A stretch of 64,000 bases of DNA from Chitinophagaceae bacterium (GCA_014879565.1 JACSRW010000032.1:248001-312000), one strand, 5' to 3'; positions 35,435 to 44,864 are shown, numbered from the stretch's first letter. A program made the numbers and translations. The notes: generated by a model not told the origin, from the sequence alone.

Positions 35435-37891
35435 ATGTTTACCCGTTTTCTTTTCTTCCTGTTTCTCATTTTATCCGTTTATGCCGCCGAAGCCCAGTTG
35501 TATAAAATATCCGGTGTGGTTATGGATAACCGGAAAGAACCGCTCCAGCTGGCCAGTGTGGAAATCAAAGAGCTCCGGAAAGGTACCGTCACCAGGGATG
35601 ACGGTTCCTTCTCCTTTTACCTGGAGAGAGGTAAGTATGACCTGGTGGTGAGTATGGTGGGTTTCAAAACCCGCATTATTACATTTTATATCACGAATGA
35701 AGACGTAACCGAAAATGTGGTCATGGATATTGATGAGTCTGCCAGCCTGGGGGAAGTGGTGCTGAAAGTCAAAACCCGCGACCGGGCGGAGGAACTGATC
35801 CGGAATGTAGTCCGGGGCAAAGAACGGATCCTGGATGCGATCGGTTCCTATACCTGTAATGTATATATACGGGCCTGCCAGCGCGACTCGGGGGTGACGA
35901 GGCGTAGAAAAGTGGAAGTGAGTGAAGGTTTTGAACTGCCTGAGTATTTTGAGGGAATGTCAATGACGGAAGTATCGCTCCGGATGGACAGGAGTACAAC
36001 CGGTCAGATCAGGGAGGAAAGAGTGGGGGTGAATAAACGAGGCGGAAATGAGGAAAGTTTGTTTTATCTCTCCACCACAGAAGGGGATTTCTATATTTTC
36101 AATAACATGATTCAGTCCCCGCCTTTGTCCAAAATCCCCTTTGTATCTCCCCTGAGTTACAGCGGGCTGGTGGCGTATAAATTTAAAACGGTTAAAATTG
36201 ACCGCACCGTCAAACCCAAAATTTACACCATTGCCATCCGGCCCCGACAGCTCAGCAATGCTACAGTGGAAGGAGAGATCAGGATACAGGACAGTACCTG
36301 GAAAGTTTTCAGCAGCGAGTTCCGCATCCCATCTGCGCATATGCCCGAATTTGACTATATGGAGGTTAAACAGGAATACGGGGATGTGGGAGACAGTGCC
36401 CGAATGATTACCCGTCAGCAGTTTAATTATTATACCAAAGTGAAAGGGGGAAGACGTTACGGGGAAACGATTGCGGTCTACTCCAATTACGAATTACAAA
36501 AAAAATTCCGCCGCGGACATTTTGGTAATGAAGTGAGCACCACCAGCCAGCAAGCTTATGAAAAAGACTCGTTGTTCTGGCAAACGGTTCGCACTGAACC
36601 AATGAACATACAGCAGGCCAAATACGCCCGTTACCAGGACAGTATCTATCAGTACATACGCAGCGAATCGTACCTTGATTCTATGGACCGCATCCTGAAC
36701 CGGATCACCTGGTCAAAAATGCTCATATTCGGTCAAACCTTTAATGACCATAAAAAGGAACGGATGTGGATTCTGCCCCCGGTAACTTCGGTTTTCCAGC
36801 CAATAGCTTTTGGCGGCGCCCGGGTCAAGCTTGCAGGAGCTTACCGGAAAACCTATCCTTCGCGCAAGAATCTGCAACTGGAGGGAGAAATCAGTTATGG
36901 ATTCCGTAACCGGGATATCAATGGCCTTATAGGACTGCGGCGGAAATACAATCCTTTTAATCAGGGGCAGTTTTCTGTTACCATCGGCCGGAATTTTGAA
37001 TTTATCTATCCGGGGGATGCCTGGGTGAATGTGCTTAAACGAAGCAACATATATCTTAATAATTCCTTTGAAGTGGGGCACGAACTGGAAATATGGAACG
37101 GGGTCAGGCTCATGAACCGGTTTGAAGTGGCCCTTCGCCGTTCCGTGGCGAATTATAAAGTGGGGAATAATGCCGACAGTATATTTGGTATCCCCAATGA
37201 GCCACCGGTACAATTTGATCCGTACAATGCGACCTACAACGAAATCAAACTATACCTTACACCCGGACTCAAATACATCCGTGAACCCCGCGAAAAAATA
37301 TTCCTGGGTTCCAAATGGCCTACCTTTTATGTGATCTGGAAGAAAGGTATCCCGGGACTGCTGAAGAGTGAGATTGATTTTGATTACCTGGAGTTCGGGC
37401 TGGAGCAAAACATCAACCTGGGAGTAATGGGGAATACTTCCTATATAATTAAAACCGGAAATTTTCTGAATACAAGAGACCTGCGGATAATTGACTATAA
37501 ATTCATGCGTCAGGGTGATCCGATTTTTTTCCAGAATCCGCAGAAAGCTTTCCAGGCGCTGGATTCCACTTTCCCGGTATTTGATCGTTATTACCAGGGT
37601 AACCTGCTGCATGAGTTTAACGGGGCCCTGGTAAACAAGATTCCGTTCTTTAAAAAACTTAAAATACAGGAAGTGGCCGGCGGTGGTTTCCTGATCACCA
37701 AAGAAAGGGCCCTTAGGTATTTCGAATTTTTTGCCGGTCTGGAAAGGGTGTTTAAATGGCCGTTTAATCCGCTGGCAAGGGTAAAAATTGGCATCTATGT
37801 GGTCGGCTCAGCGGCCAATAAATTCAATAATCCCGTTCAGCTTAAACTGGGGTTAACAACCTGGGACCGTTTCAGGAACAAATGGAGATAA
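35435..37891 (+). CDS. DUF5686 family protein with carboxypeptidase-regulatory-like domain
   Basis: 818 residues. Signal peptide (RFLFFLFLILSVYAAEAQ), a carboxypeptidase-like beta-sandwich (about 22-110: KISGVVMDNRKEPLQLASVEI ... VVSMVGFKTRIITFYI), then a long DUF5686 region of outer-membrane barrel character rich in aromatic strands, ending IGIYVVGSAANKFNNPVQLKLGLTTW and a short tail. This family is common in Bacteroidota as a predicted outer-membrane protein; function unknown. The element GATATTTG just upstream differs from the -7 consensus by one base. Confidence 0.9.
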   Translation: MFTRFLFFLFLILSVYAAEAQLYKISGVVMDNRKEPLQLASVEIKELRKGTVTRDDGSFSFYLERGKYDLVVSMVGFKTRIITFYITNEDVTENVVMDIDESASLGEVVLKVKTRDRAEELIRNVVRGKERILDAIGSYTCNVYIRACQRDSGVTRRRKVEVSEGFELPEYFEGMSMTEVSLRMDRSTTGQIREERVGVNKRGGNEESLFYLSTTEGDFYIFNNMIQSPPLSKIPFVSPLSYSGLVAYKFKTVKIDRTVKPKIYTIAIRPRQLSNATVEGEIRIQDSTWKVFSSEFRIPSAHMPEFDYMEVKQEYGDVGDSARMITRQQFNYYTKVKGGRRYGETIAVYSNYELQKKFRRGHFGNEVSTTSQQAYEKDSLFWQTVRTEPMNIQQAKYARYQDSIYQYIRSESYLDSMDRILNRITWSKMLIFGQTFNDHKKERMWILPPVTSVFQPIAFGGARVKLAGAYRKTYPSRKNLQLEGEISYGFRNRDINGLIGLRRKYNPFNQGQFSVTIGRNFEFIYPGDAWVNVLKRSNIYLNNSFEVGHELEIWNGVRLMNRFEVALRRSVANYKVGNNADSIFGIPNEPPVQFDPYNATYNEIKLYLTPGLKYIREPREKIFLGSKWPTFYVIWKKGIPGLLKSEIDFDYLEFGLEQNINLGVMGNTSYIIKTGNFLNTRDLRIIDYKFMRQGDPIFFQNPQKAFQALDSTFPVFDRYYQGNLLHEFNGALVNKIPFFKKLKIQEVAGGGFLITKERALRYFEFFAGLERVFKWPFNPLARVKIGIYVVGSAANKFNNPVQLKLGLTTWDRFRNKWR

Positions 37892-37896
37892 AAAAA

Positions 37897-37915
37897 ACCC
37901 GGTGGTTAGCCGGGT
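37897..37915 (-). terminator. Hairpin between DUF5686 and the TonB-dependent receptor gene
   Basis: ACCCGG (37897-37902), 7-base loop, CCGGGT (37910-37915). The A-run on its left becomes a T-run on the minus strand, so it fits a terminator for the receptor gene about 200 bases downstream of its stop; there is no T-run in the plus direction. Confidence 0.55.
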
Positions 37916-38115
37916 AATAGTATGGTCCCTGAAGCCATGTAGAAGTTGATTGACAAAAGAGGATACGGGGTCCATATTTCTTTCACAGGAACTGGATTTT
38001 CGTCCATTTACAAAATAAAAGGCTATAGTCCGGTTTTTATATTTTTATCGGCAGTTTGTTGCCGTTTTGAGAGTTACCATTTCCTGCTTCTACGTATGGA
38101 TACTTATGTGTTTTT

Positions 38116-40635
38116 TTACCAGCGGGCGATTAGTTTCAGATTGAGAAGACGGGGTGTAAGCCGGTTGGGCATCAGGTAAACGGTGTTGGAGAAATCTTTC
38201 ACAAACTGGTAAGAAATAATATTGGCACGGTCAATTATATTGAATAGCTCGAGACTGGCCCAGATATTATCAAAATTCCGGAACGGGGAATGGCTTCTTC
38301 TCCTTTGCCGGTCTTCATCCAGCAACAGAGCGCTGAAACCGATATCGGCCCGTATATAGGGTTCAATCACCGCTGCATTCCGGTATCGGACGGCCCCCGG
38401 AATATTATAGGGCAGGTTGCTTCCGTACAGCAGGTTTAAAAACATCCGGATATTTTTATTGGTGGAAAGGTAATCCTGAAAGAACATGCCGAAGGTGATC
38501 CGTCTGTCTGTCGGACGGCGCAGCCAGCCCACATCAAAACGGACACTGTCAGTTACCACCTGGTCATCACTCCCGGCTGAGATGAACTCGCCGGCCGCGT
38601 TTTTGTACCGGTAATAGTGATCGCCGCTGATGTCTTCGGCTGTCTTCATAAAACCGATACTGATCCAGCTTTCGGCGTCCGGTACCAGTTCGCCATGTAA
38701 CCTCATTTCCAGCCCTGCCGCGTAAGCGCGGGCCATATTTTCACCAAAATAGCGGATGCGTACGTTGTCCATATCATAGGGCACCACATCGGTCATCCTT
38801 TTATAATACAGTTCCGTGGTCCACCGCATAGGCCGGTTATTCAGTCCGATAAAATTCAGGTCAAAACCGCTTACAGCCTGCCAGCTTTTCTGGGCCTTCA
38901 GCTCCCTGTTAATACTACCGTTATACCTTCTCAGTTCGCGGTAAAAGGGAGGTTGCTGGTAAGCGCCCAGGGCTATGCGGTAGATGATATCTTTTTTGCC
39001 TGATGGTTTCCAGCTTGCATTCAGCCGGGGGGACAGCAGCAGTTCCCTGTTCAGTGAATTATAATTAAACCGGAACCCACCGCTGAGGGTAAAGGATCGG
39101 AGGGAATCACCCAGTAACAGGTTGTCCTGGATATACCCTGAATATTTATAAACAGACAGATCCGCGTCGCTACGGAGTGATTTAAAAACCTGCAGCAAAC
39201 CGGGCTGGTAAGGAAGGGAGTAGCCGGAGGAGTCCTGCATCTCCCATTCGTGCAGCCGGTCATTTATCTCTGTTCTGTCAACACCCAGCCCCCACTGCAG
39301 GGCGTGTTTTCCCTGTTCCAGGTTCCCTTTATGTGAGAGATTCCAGTTGCCGATCTCCAGCCGGTTCCGGGCCCAGTTCTGATACACTCCTGACCCCAGC
39401 GGATTTACAATCAGCCCATACGTGGGATTTCTTTTGTCAAAATCCCGGTCGCCGAAAAGATAAGCGCCGGTTATGTCAATATTCTCTTCTTCGTCATTGG
39501 AAAACCGGGAGAGCATCCACTTCAGTTTCATTTTCTTTACGGGCTGATGCAACAGGGAAAATCCCAGCATATTCGTTGTATACCGGTCCTTTTCCCTTCC
39601 CTCAAAATACACGTCCACTCCCAGCGTAGCACTGTAAAGTGGCGAAAAAACGGAAGTGGTCAGCTGACTGTACCGGGGAACCAGGCTGAAGCGGGTCAGT
39701 GATATATTGCTGAGCAGTTCCGCCTGCCATTTTGGATGAAAACTCCAGTTCAGCAGCGCCTGAAAATCGGAGGAGGAGGGAACATAATTACCCCTGGTAT
39801 CCTGGCGGCTGAGGAGGTTGCGGTTACTCCGGTTCCGAACACCCAGGATATAACTGAACCGGTTTTTCCTTCCTGATCCTTCCATTTGCAGCCCCTGTTC
39901 CAGGATACCAATATAGGCAGAGCCACCGGAGCGTCTTGGTTTTTTATACTGAATATCCAGGACACTGCTCATTTTATCTCCGTAACGGGTGGGGAATCCT
40001 CCGTTATAAAAACTGATGGACTTCACCATTTCCGGGTTGATAAAACTCAGTCCTTCCTGCTGGCCGCTCCTCACCAGGTAGGGCCTGAACACTTCAAAAT
40101 CGTTAACATAAATCAGGTTTTCATCATAACTGCCGCCCCGGACTGAATACTGGGAGGTCAGCTCATTATTGGAGCCAACAAATATTTTAATCAGGCTCTC
40201 CACACCTGTAATCGCGGAGGGGAGGTTGAGAATGGTTTTGGGATTGGGTCGGATCAGTCCGGTTTCTTTGCGGTCCCGCTGATCGGTGATCACCACTTCC
40301 TGTAAAGTGGTAGTGGATTTTTCCAGTCTCACTGTCACTGTTTCTTCCTCGTTTTCACTTAACAGAAAATTGAGCTGGCGGCTCTGCATGCCTGAATAGC
40401 TGAAAACCAGGGCAAAGGCTTTGCCGGCTTCTGCCTTTATCCTGAAGTAACCGGAATCATTGGTTGTGATGCCGGCGGAACGGCCGAGTATCAGCACGGA
40501 TACACCCGGAAGGGCATTTTCATTATCGTCCACGACATGTCCCGATACAAAGGCCTGCTTCTTCTGGGCAAAAGAAACGGTACTGATCAGCAGCAGAAAC
40601 AGTGTAAAACGGAATGGGCGTATGCCTTTCATCAT
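38116..40635 (-). CDS. TonB-dependent receptor with carboxypeptidase-like N-terminal domain
   Basis: 839 residues from the first of two adjacent ATG codons (40635, 40632); the longer frame runs back into rpe and is not coding. Signal peptide (FRFTLFLLLISTVSFAQ), carboxypeptidase-like domain (about 25-110), plug (about 120-245: IKIFVGSNNELTSQYSVRGGSYDENLIYVNDFEV), then a large barrel with typical strands and a terminal LLNLKLIARW ending in an aromatic residue. No SusD homologue is adjacent. It is the second receptor of this kind in the window; ligand unknown. Confidence 0.92.
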   Translation of the reverse strand: MMKGIRPFRFTLFLLLISTVSFAQKKQAFVSGHVVDDNENALPGVSVLILGRSAGITTNDSGYFRIKAEAGKAFALVFSYSGMQSRQLNFLLSENEEETVTVRLEKSTTTLQEVVITDQRDRKETGLIRPNPKTILNLPSAITGVESLIKIFVGSNNELTSQYSVRGGSYDENLIYVNDFEVFRPYLVRSGQQEGLSFINPEMVKSISFYNGGFPTRYGDKMSSVLDIQYKKPRRSGGSAYIGILEQGLQMEGSGRKNRFSYILGVRNRSNRNLLSRQDTRGNYVPSSSDFQALLNWSFHPKWQAELLSNISLTRFSLVPRYSQLTTSVFSPLYSATLGVDVYFEGREKDRYTTNMLGFSLLHQPVKKMKLKWMLSRFSNDEEENIDITGAYLFGDRDFDKRNPTYGLIVNPLGSGVYQNWARNRLEIGNWNLSHKGNLEQGKHALQWGLGVDRTEINDRLHEWEMQDSSGYSLPYQPGLLQVFKSLRSDADLSVYKYSGYIQDNLLLGDSLRSFTLSGGFRFNYNSLNRELLLSPRLNASWKPSGKKDIIYRIALGAYQQPPFYRELRRYNGSINRELKAQKSWQAVSGFDLNFIGLNNRPMRWTTELYYKRMTDVVPYDMDNVRIRYFGENMARAYAAGLEMRLHGELVPDAESWISIGFMKTAEDISGDHYYRYKNAAGEFISAGSDDQVVTDSVRFDVGWLRRPTDRRITFGMFFQDYLSTNKNIRMFLNLLYGSNLPYNIPGAVRYRNAAVIEPYIRADIGFSALLLDEDRQRRRSHSPFRNFDNIWASLELFNIIDRANIISYQFVKDFSNTVYLMPNRLTPRLLNLKLIARW

Positions 40636-40699
40636 AATCGGTGACCCAATATACAAATAGTTTGTTTGCCCGGAAATACGGTGTGCCCGGGAAAATAGT

Positions 40700-41347
40700 T
40701 CAGGCTTCTTTGAGTTGCCGGATGGTGGCAATGGGATCAGCTGATTTGAAGACGGTATTTCCGGCAACCAGTACGTCTGCACCTGCTGCCAGTATGGATG
40801 GGGCGTTTTCAACGGTCACACCGCCGTCAATTTCAATATGAACTTTCAGTCCTTTGCTGTCAATCATTTCCCGGAGCATACGGATCTTTTCCAGCGTATA
40901 GGGAATAAATTTCTGGCCACCGAAACCCGGATTAACACTCATCAGGCAAACCAGGTCAATTTCATGCAGTACATCCGTAAGGGCAGAGACGGGTGTTTGC
41001 GGATTGAGGGCTACACCGGCTTTCATGCCGAGTGATTTTATTTGCTGGATATTCCGGTGCAGGTGACGGCAGGCTTCCAGGTGAACGGTCAGATGATCTG
41101 CTCCGGCTTTTTTAAATTCCTCCGCATATTTTTCGGGTTCTTCAATCATAAGGTGCACATCACAGACTTTTGAAGTGGCTTTCCGGATGAATTCAATAAT
41201 CATCGGCCCAAAACTGATATTGGGTACAAACCGGCCATCCATCACATCCAGGTGAAACCACTCCGCTTCACTTTTGTTGAGCATGGCACATTCGTCATCC
41301 AGTCTCAGAAAATCGGCGGCTAAAAGTGAAGGGGCTATGATGGGCAT
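40700..41347 (-). CDS. rpe: Ribulose-phosphate 3-epimerase
   Basis: 215 residues from ATG 41347 (MPIIAPSLLAADFLRL). An upstream ATG at 41365 falls inside the -7 promoter element and adds non-conserved residues, so it is rejected. TIM-barrel with the family's metal and substrate motifs: HLDVMDGRFVPNISFGP, DVHLMIEEPE, MSVNPGFGGQKFI, IEIDGGVTVENAP and the phosphate-binding LVAGNTVF. It interconverts ribulose 5-phosphate and xylulose 5-phosphate in the pentose phosphate pathway. Confidence 0.97.
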   Translation of the reverse strand: MPIIAPSLLAADFLRLDDECAMLNKSEAEWFHLDVMDGRFVPNISFGPMIIEFIRKATSKVCDVHLMIEEPEKYAEEFKKAGADHLTVHLEACRHLHRNIQQIKSLGMKAGVALNPQTPVSALTDVLHEIDLVCLMSVNPGFGGQKFIPYTLEKIRMLREMIDSKGLKVHIEIDGGVTVENAPSILAAGADVLVAGNTVFKSADPIATIRQLKEA

Positions 41348-41362
41348 GTGGTAAAATTTCCG

Positions 41363-41370
41363 CAAAAATA
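41363..41370 (-). promoter_or_regulatory. -7 promoter element TATTTTTG for rpe
   Basis: Exact TAnnTTTG on the minus strand, 15 bases before the rpe ATG at 41347. It lies directly behind the terminator hairpin of the TPR gene and shares its T-rich tail. Confidence 0.62.
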
Positions 41371-41376
41371 AAGAAA

Positions 41377-41421
41377 AGAAACCTGCTCATACAGAATTAG
41401 TCAGATGGTAAACAGGTTTCT
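41377..41421 (-). terminator. Terminator after the TPR lipoprotein gene, abutting the rpe promoter
   Basis: AGAAACCTG (41377-41385) pairs with CAGGTTTCT (41413-41421), loop of 27 bases, followed on the minus strand by TTTCTTTATTTTTG. The same T-rich tail contains the rpe -7 element. Confidence 0.6.
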
Positions 41422-41437
41422 GTCCTTTGCGCTAATT

Positions 41438-42439
41438 TTATAACTTACCGGCGGAATCCCGGGCGGCTTTAAAACCTCCGTCAAGTCCGTAAGCACGCTG
41501 GTAATTCAGTTTGGCTTCCTCTTTTTGTCCCAGGGCCTGCTGGCATTTTGCGATCCAGTAATAATTATCCGCATATTTAGGCGATATGGTCAGGGCCAGG
41601 TTAAATACGGCCAGGGCTTCTGTATACTTTTTCAGCGTAAAGAAAAGAGCTCCTTTTTCAATATACGCGTCAAGAAAATAATAATCACGGCGGATCGCTT
41701 CATCAAACAGGGTGATTGCGGCGGCGGATTGTTTTAATTCGGCGAAGTAAATTCCTTTATAATAATAAGGTTCGGCATGTACACCCAGGCTATCAGCCCG
41801 AATCAGTGAGTCGCATAACACCAGCACTTTCGGGTTGCCCGATTCCGCATATTTTAAAGCCAGTATATAGTTAAGTTCAACATCATAGGGGGTTAACCGG
41901 TAGGCTTTTTCCAATACCGGCAGCGCTTCGGTTTCCCGGTTGGTTTTCCCCAGCAGATCTGCTTTTAGTTTCAGCAGGTCCACCTGTTCAGGATTGAGTG
42001 CCAGCAATTGTTCAGTAAGGGTGAGGGCATCGGATGTTTTTCCCAGCCGGTCATAGGCCCGGATAAGGGTAAGGTTCAGCAACAGGCTTTGCGGAAGTTC
42101 TTTCAGGGCTTCTTTCAGGAAGGGGATCGCTTCAGCGGGTTTGTTTTCCAGCAGCAGGGATCCGGCTCCCAGCGCGTATTGTTCATTTTTTTTAAGAGAC
42201 CATGCTTTTCTGAAGTCAGCCAGGGCCGGTTCGGGCAGATTATTGCTGTTCAGTTGTATGGCCCGGCGGAAATAAAGTTCATCGTTTTGGGGGGATTCCC
42301 GGATGCTGTCGCTGATCGCTGTGTATGGAGCGGCCTTCAGAATTTCGTCATAAGGAGAAACAGGGGTCTGGTTATTATTACAGGCGTAAAACAGAAAGAA
42401 GGGCAGGATATAAAAATATTTCAACCGGTTTTTTTTCAT
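41438..42439 (-). CDS. TPR repeat lipoprotein
   Basis: 333 residues. Lipobox YAC (Cys20) after KYFYILPFFLF. The rest is about eight tetratricopeptide repeats (PEPALADFRKAWSLKKNEQYALGAG; LGKTSDALTLTEQLLALNPEQVDLLKLKADLLGKTNRETEALPVLEKAYRL; KKYTEALAVFNLALTISPKYADNYYWIAKCQQALGQKEEAKLNYQRAYGLD). It is a protein-protein interaction scaffold anchored to a membrane facing the periplasm. Own -7 element TAGTTTTG at 42460, divergent from the TolB-like gene. Partner unknown. Confidence 0.88.
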   Translation of the reverse strand: MKKNRLKYFYILPFFLFYACNNNQTPVSPYDEILKAAPYTAISDSIRESPQNDELYFRRAIQLNSNNLPEPALADFRKAWSLKKNEQYALGAGSLLLENKPAEAIPFLKEALKELPQSLLLNLTLIRAYDRLGKTSDALTLTEQLLALNPEQVDLLKLKADLLGKTNRETEALPVLEKAYRLTPYDVELNYILALKYAESGNPKVLVLCDSLIRADSLGVHAEPYYYKGIYFAELKQSAAAITLFDEAIRRDYYFLDAYIEKGALFFTLKKYTEALAVFNLALTISPKYADNYYWIAKCQQALGQKEEAKLNYQRAYGLDGGFKAARDSAGKL

Positions 42440-42459
42440 TTTTTGCTGGATTGGAAGTT

Positions 42460-42467
42460 CAAAACTA
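42460..42467 (-). promoter_or_regulatory. -7 promoter element TAGTTTTG for the TPR lipoprotein gene
   Basis: Exact TAnnTTTG on the minus strand, 20 bases before the ATG at 42439. It forms a divergent promoter pair with 42525-42532. Confidence 0.6.
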
Positions 42468-42524
42468 GCTTATTTTTGGCGCCGGGAATGACAATTATCT
42501 GACAAATCAGCGTTGCGACAGGGA

Positions 42525-42532
42525 TAAATTTG
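42525..42532 (+). promoter_or_regulatory. -7 promoter element TAAATTTG for the TolB-like gene
   Basis: Exact TAnnTTTG, 38 bases before the ATG at 42571; divergent from the TPR gene promoter. Confidence 0.6.
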
Positions 42533-42570
42533 CAGCCCGGTACCTGCCGGCTTTCAATTAAAAGAGAATT

Positions 42571-43674
42571 ATGAAAAAAATTGCTTTGCTTCTTTCCTGG
42601 GTGTTGATGGTTTTCGGTTTTTCGTCCTGTAAAAACACGACTGCTGTACAGACCGGTAATGCAGCGGCTGACACCCTCCGTTACCCGGAAGAGTCTCATT
42701 TCAAAAATATCCGTCAGCTCACATTTGGCGGGGATAATGCTGAAGCCTACTGGAGTTATGACGGAAAATACCTGGTTTTTCAGCGCACCAGTGCAAAAGA
42801 CGGTATACCCTGTGACCAGATTTATGTCGGGAAAGTGCCGGTGAAAAAAGGAGAAGCCTTCACCTATAAGCTTGTCAGTACCGGTAAAGGAAGAACCACC
42901 TGTGCTTTTTTCACCAAAGACGGCAAACACATAATATATGCGTCCACGCATTTGGGCGGAGAGGAATGCCCCCCGGTGCCGGACCGTGCCAAATACGGGA
43001 ATAAATACATCTGGCCCCTATATGACACCTATGATATTTTTATGGCCGACCTGGATGGTAAAATCGTAAAGCAACTTACCCATTCAAAAGGCTATGATGC
43101 AGAAGCCACCCTGTCGCCGGATGGTGAAAAAATGATATACACCAGTGATAAGGACGGAGATATCGAATTGTATATCATGAACCTCAAAACAGGTGAAGAG
43201 AAACGTATTACCCATATGCTGGGGTATGATGGCGGGGCCTGGTTCAGCCCGGATGGCAGCAAACTCATCTGGCGCGCTTCCCGTCCCAAAACCGAAGCGG
43301 AAATCAAGGAATACAAAGATTTGCTGGCAGAAAACCTGGTAGCTCCGACCAATATGGAAGTATGGGTGGCCAATGCAGACGGCTCCAATGCCAGACAGGT
43401 TACTTCTTATGGTCAGGCCAACTGGGCCCCGGCCTACATGCCCGATAATAAACGGATTATTTTCGCCAGTAATCATGAATACAAGCGCGGGTTCCCGTTC
43501 AATCTCTACACCATTAATGAAGATGGTTCAAATCTGACCAAGATCAGCCGGGATAAAGGATTTGATGCGTTCCCGATGTTCTCTCCCAACGGAAAGAAAG
43601 TCGTCTTCTGCAGCAACCGGAACAATGGTGGTACCCGGGATACAAATGTGTTTATAGCAGACTGGGTGGAATAA
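42571..43674 (+). CDS. TolB-like beta-propeller lipoprotein (PD40 repeats)
   Basis: 367 residues. Lipobox SSC (Cys20) follows KKIALLLSWVLMVFGF. Six or so PD40/WD40-like blades: QLTFGGDNAEAYWSYDGKYLVFQ; TKDGKHIIYASTH; ATLSPDGEKMIYTSDKDGDIELYIM; AWFSPDGSKLIWRAS; PAYMPDNKRIIFASNHE; PMFSPNGKKVVFCSNRN. The blades form a TolB-type propeller. The EECPPVPDR insert between blades is seen in related Bacteroidota proteins annotated as peptidase- or TolB-like, without a catalytic site. It probably acts at the outer membrane's periplasmic face as a binding protein. Confidence 0.9.
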   Translation: MKKIALLLSWVLMVFGFSSCKNTTAVQTGNAAADTLRYPEESHFKNIRQLTFGGDNAEAYWSYDGKYLVFQRTSAKDGIPCDQIYVGKVPVKKGEAFTYKLVSTGKGRTTCAFFTKDGKHIIYASTHLGGEECPPVPDRAKYGNKYIWPLYDTYDIFMADLDGKIVKQLTHSKGYDAEATLSPDGEKMIYTSDKDGDIELYIMNLKTGEEKRITHMLGYDGGAWFSPDGSKLIWRASRPKTEAEIKEYKDLLAENLVAPTNMEVWVANADGSNARQVTSYGQANWAPAYMPDNKRIIFASNHEYKRGFPFNLYTINEDGSNLTKISRDKGFDAFPMFSPNGKKVVFCSNRNNGGTRDTNVFIADWVE

Positions 43675-43694
43675 ACGATTTGACCGCTTCCCCC

Positions 43695-43702
43695 TATATT
43701 TG
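43695..43702 (+). promoter_or_regulatory. -7 promoter element TATATTTG for the 145-aa membrane protein gene
   Basis: Exact TAnnTTTG, 18 bases before the ATG at 43721. A TTTG at 43679-43682 is too close to be the -33 element. Confidence 0.6.
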
Positions 43703-43720
43703 TCAAAATAAAATCGGATT

Positions 43721-44158
43721 ATGGAAACAGGATTGCTTCATTTGCACAGTTTGCTCCGCTGGGTTATTCTTATATTATTACTGATTGGTGTATACCAGGC
43801 CTTTTCCCGGAAGGAGGGCATCCGGAGCACCAGTCTGTGGCTGCTTATCAGCGCACACACCATGCTGCTGATTGGCTTGTATCAGCTCATTGCCGGGCGT
43901 TTCGGGATTATGAAAGGGTTGCCGGAGAGTGTGACATCCCTGATGAAGGACTCCTTTTACCGTTTTTACTGGGTGGAGCATCCTTTACTGATGGTGGTGG
44001 CGATTATCCTGATTACGCTGGCCAGGGGTAAGGCAAAGGCACTTAATTATAAAAATACCGGCTGGCTTTTACTCGTTGCCCTGCTCTTTATACTGGTGGC
44101 GATTCCCTGGCCTTTCCGGGCTGTTGGCGCGGGCAGGGCTTTATTTCCCGGGATGTGA
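43721..44158 (+). CDS. Four-helix membrane protein, 145 aa, cytochrome b-like
   Basis: Four membrane helices (about 10-24, 37-55, 84-102, 112-130). Conserved-looking His residues lie at helix ends: GLLHLHSLLRWVIL, LLISAHTMLLIG, FYWVEHPLLMVV. That spacing could hold haem between helices, and related Bacteroidota proteins are sometimes labelled cytochrome b, but haem binding is not shown. It has its own -7 element and no partner gene nearby. The region after it holds complementary TTGA-type arrays. Confidence 0.75.
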   Translation: METGLLHLHSLLRWVILILLLIGVYQAFSRKEGIRSTSLWLLISAHTMLLIGLYQLIAGRFGIMKGLPESVTSLMKDSFYRFYWVEHPLLMVVAIILITLARGKAKALNYKNTGWLLLVALLFILVAIPWPFRAVGAGRALFPGM

Positions 44159-44164
44159 TTTGGT

Positions 44165-44277
44165 GGTTGACAGGTTGAATAGTTAATAAGTTGATTGGGT
44201 GGGTATTCTTCAAATTGAATGCTCACCTTTTTTTATGCAGGTAAGTGCGTAAACCTGTCAACTGATCAACTTCTTAG
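44165..44277. repeat. Paired TTGA-type short arrays between converging genes
   Basis: GTTGACAGG (44166-44174) and AAGTTGAT (44188-44195) each have an exact reverse complement downstream (44254-44262; ATCAACTT at 44265-44272), in the order A-B...A'-B'. The words recur roughly every 7 bases (GGTTGAC, AGGTTGA, ATAGTTA). They fill the gap between the membrane protein gene and the phosphoesterase gene. Confidence 0.6.
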
Positions 44278-44774
44278 CCACGGACACCCAATTCTATTAC
44301 TTCGGCGTCTTTAATATCGGATCCGTCAATCGTAAACCTGACCAGCGTGCGCACTTTATGCCAGCCCTGTTTGCCGGCAGCGCCGGGATTCATATAGAGA
44401 CAGTTTCTTTTCTCATCGTACATAATACGGAGGATATGGGAATGTCCGCTGATAAACAGCCGGGGCTTATGTCTGTCCAGTTCTTTCCGGGTAACCGGAT
44501 TGTATACAGGGGGGTAACCGCCGATATGCCGGATCATCACTTTCACCTCCTCACAGGTAAACACCAGTTGTTCCGGGTAAATGGACCGGATATCGCTCCC
44601 GTCAATATTGCCATAAACACCTCTCAGTATTTTTCCGGTTGTTTCCAGGCGGGCGGCCAGACCGGTTGCCCCCCAGTCGCCGGCATGCCAGATTTCATCA
44701 CAGGCGGAAAAACAGGAAAAAACCTGTTCGTCCAGGAAGCCATGGGTGTCTGAAATCAAGCCGATTCTTTTCAT
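44274..44774 (-). CDS. Metallophosphoesterase, YfcE/MJ0936 family
   Basis: 166 residues, cytoplasmic. Dinuclear metal site motifs are complete: GLISDTHG, WHAGDWG, GVYGNIDG and SGHSHILR, with YMNPGAAGKQ at the end as in the YfcE family. These small enzymes hydrolyse phosphodiesters such as bis-pNPP in vitro; the natural substrate is usually unknown. Single gene; its stop overlaps the edge of the complementary array region. Confidence 0.93.
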   Translation of the reverse strand: MKRIGLISDTHGFLDEQVFSCFSACDEIWHAGDWGATGLAARLETTGKILRGVYGNIDGSDIRSIYPEQLVFTCEEVKVMIRHIGGYPPVYNPVTRKELDRHKPRLFISGHSHILRIMYDEKRNCLYMNPGAAGKQGWHKVRTLVRFTIDGSDIKDAEVIELGVRG

Positions 44775-44864
44775 GTCAGGAGCGGGTAACTGTTTTACAA
44801 AAGTCCGGGGATAGGCGACAAATTCCTAATTTTAATCAACGATTGTAAACTCTTTTCACCCAAA

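Noticed and set aside
37946-38179. 77-aa plus-strand frame between DUF5686 and the second TonB-dependent receptor
   Set aside because: It overlaps the receptor's 3' end, has low-complexity, shuffled-looking residues and no promoter or conserved pattern.
40636-40812. N-terminal 59-residue extension of the second TonB-dependent receptor frame
   Set aside because: It would overlap rpe by over 100 bases and precedes a perfect signal peptide start at 40635/40632.
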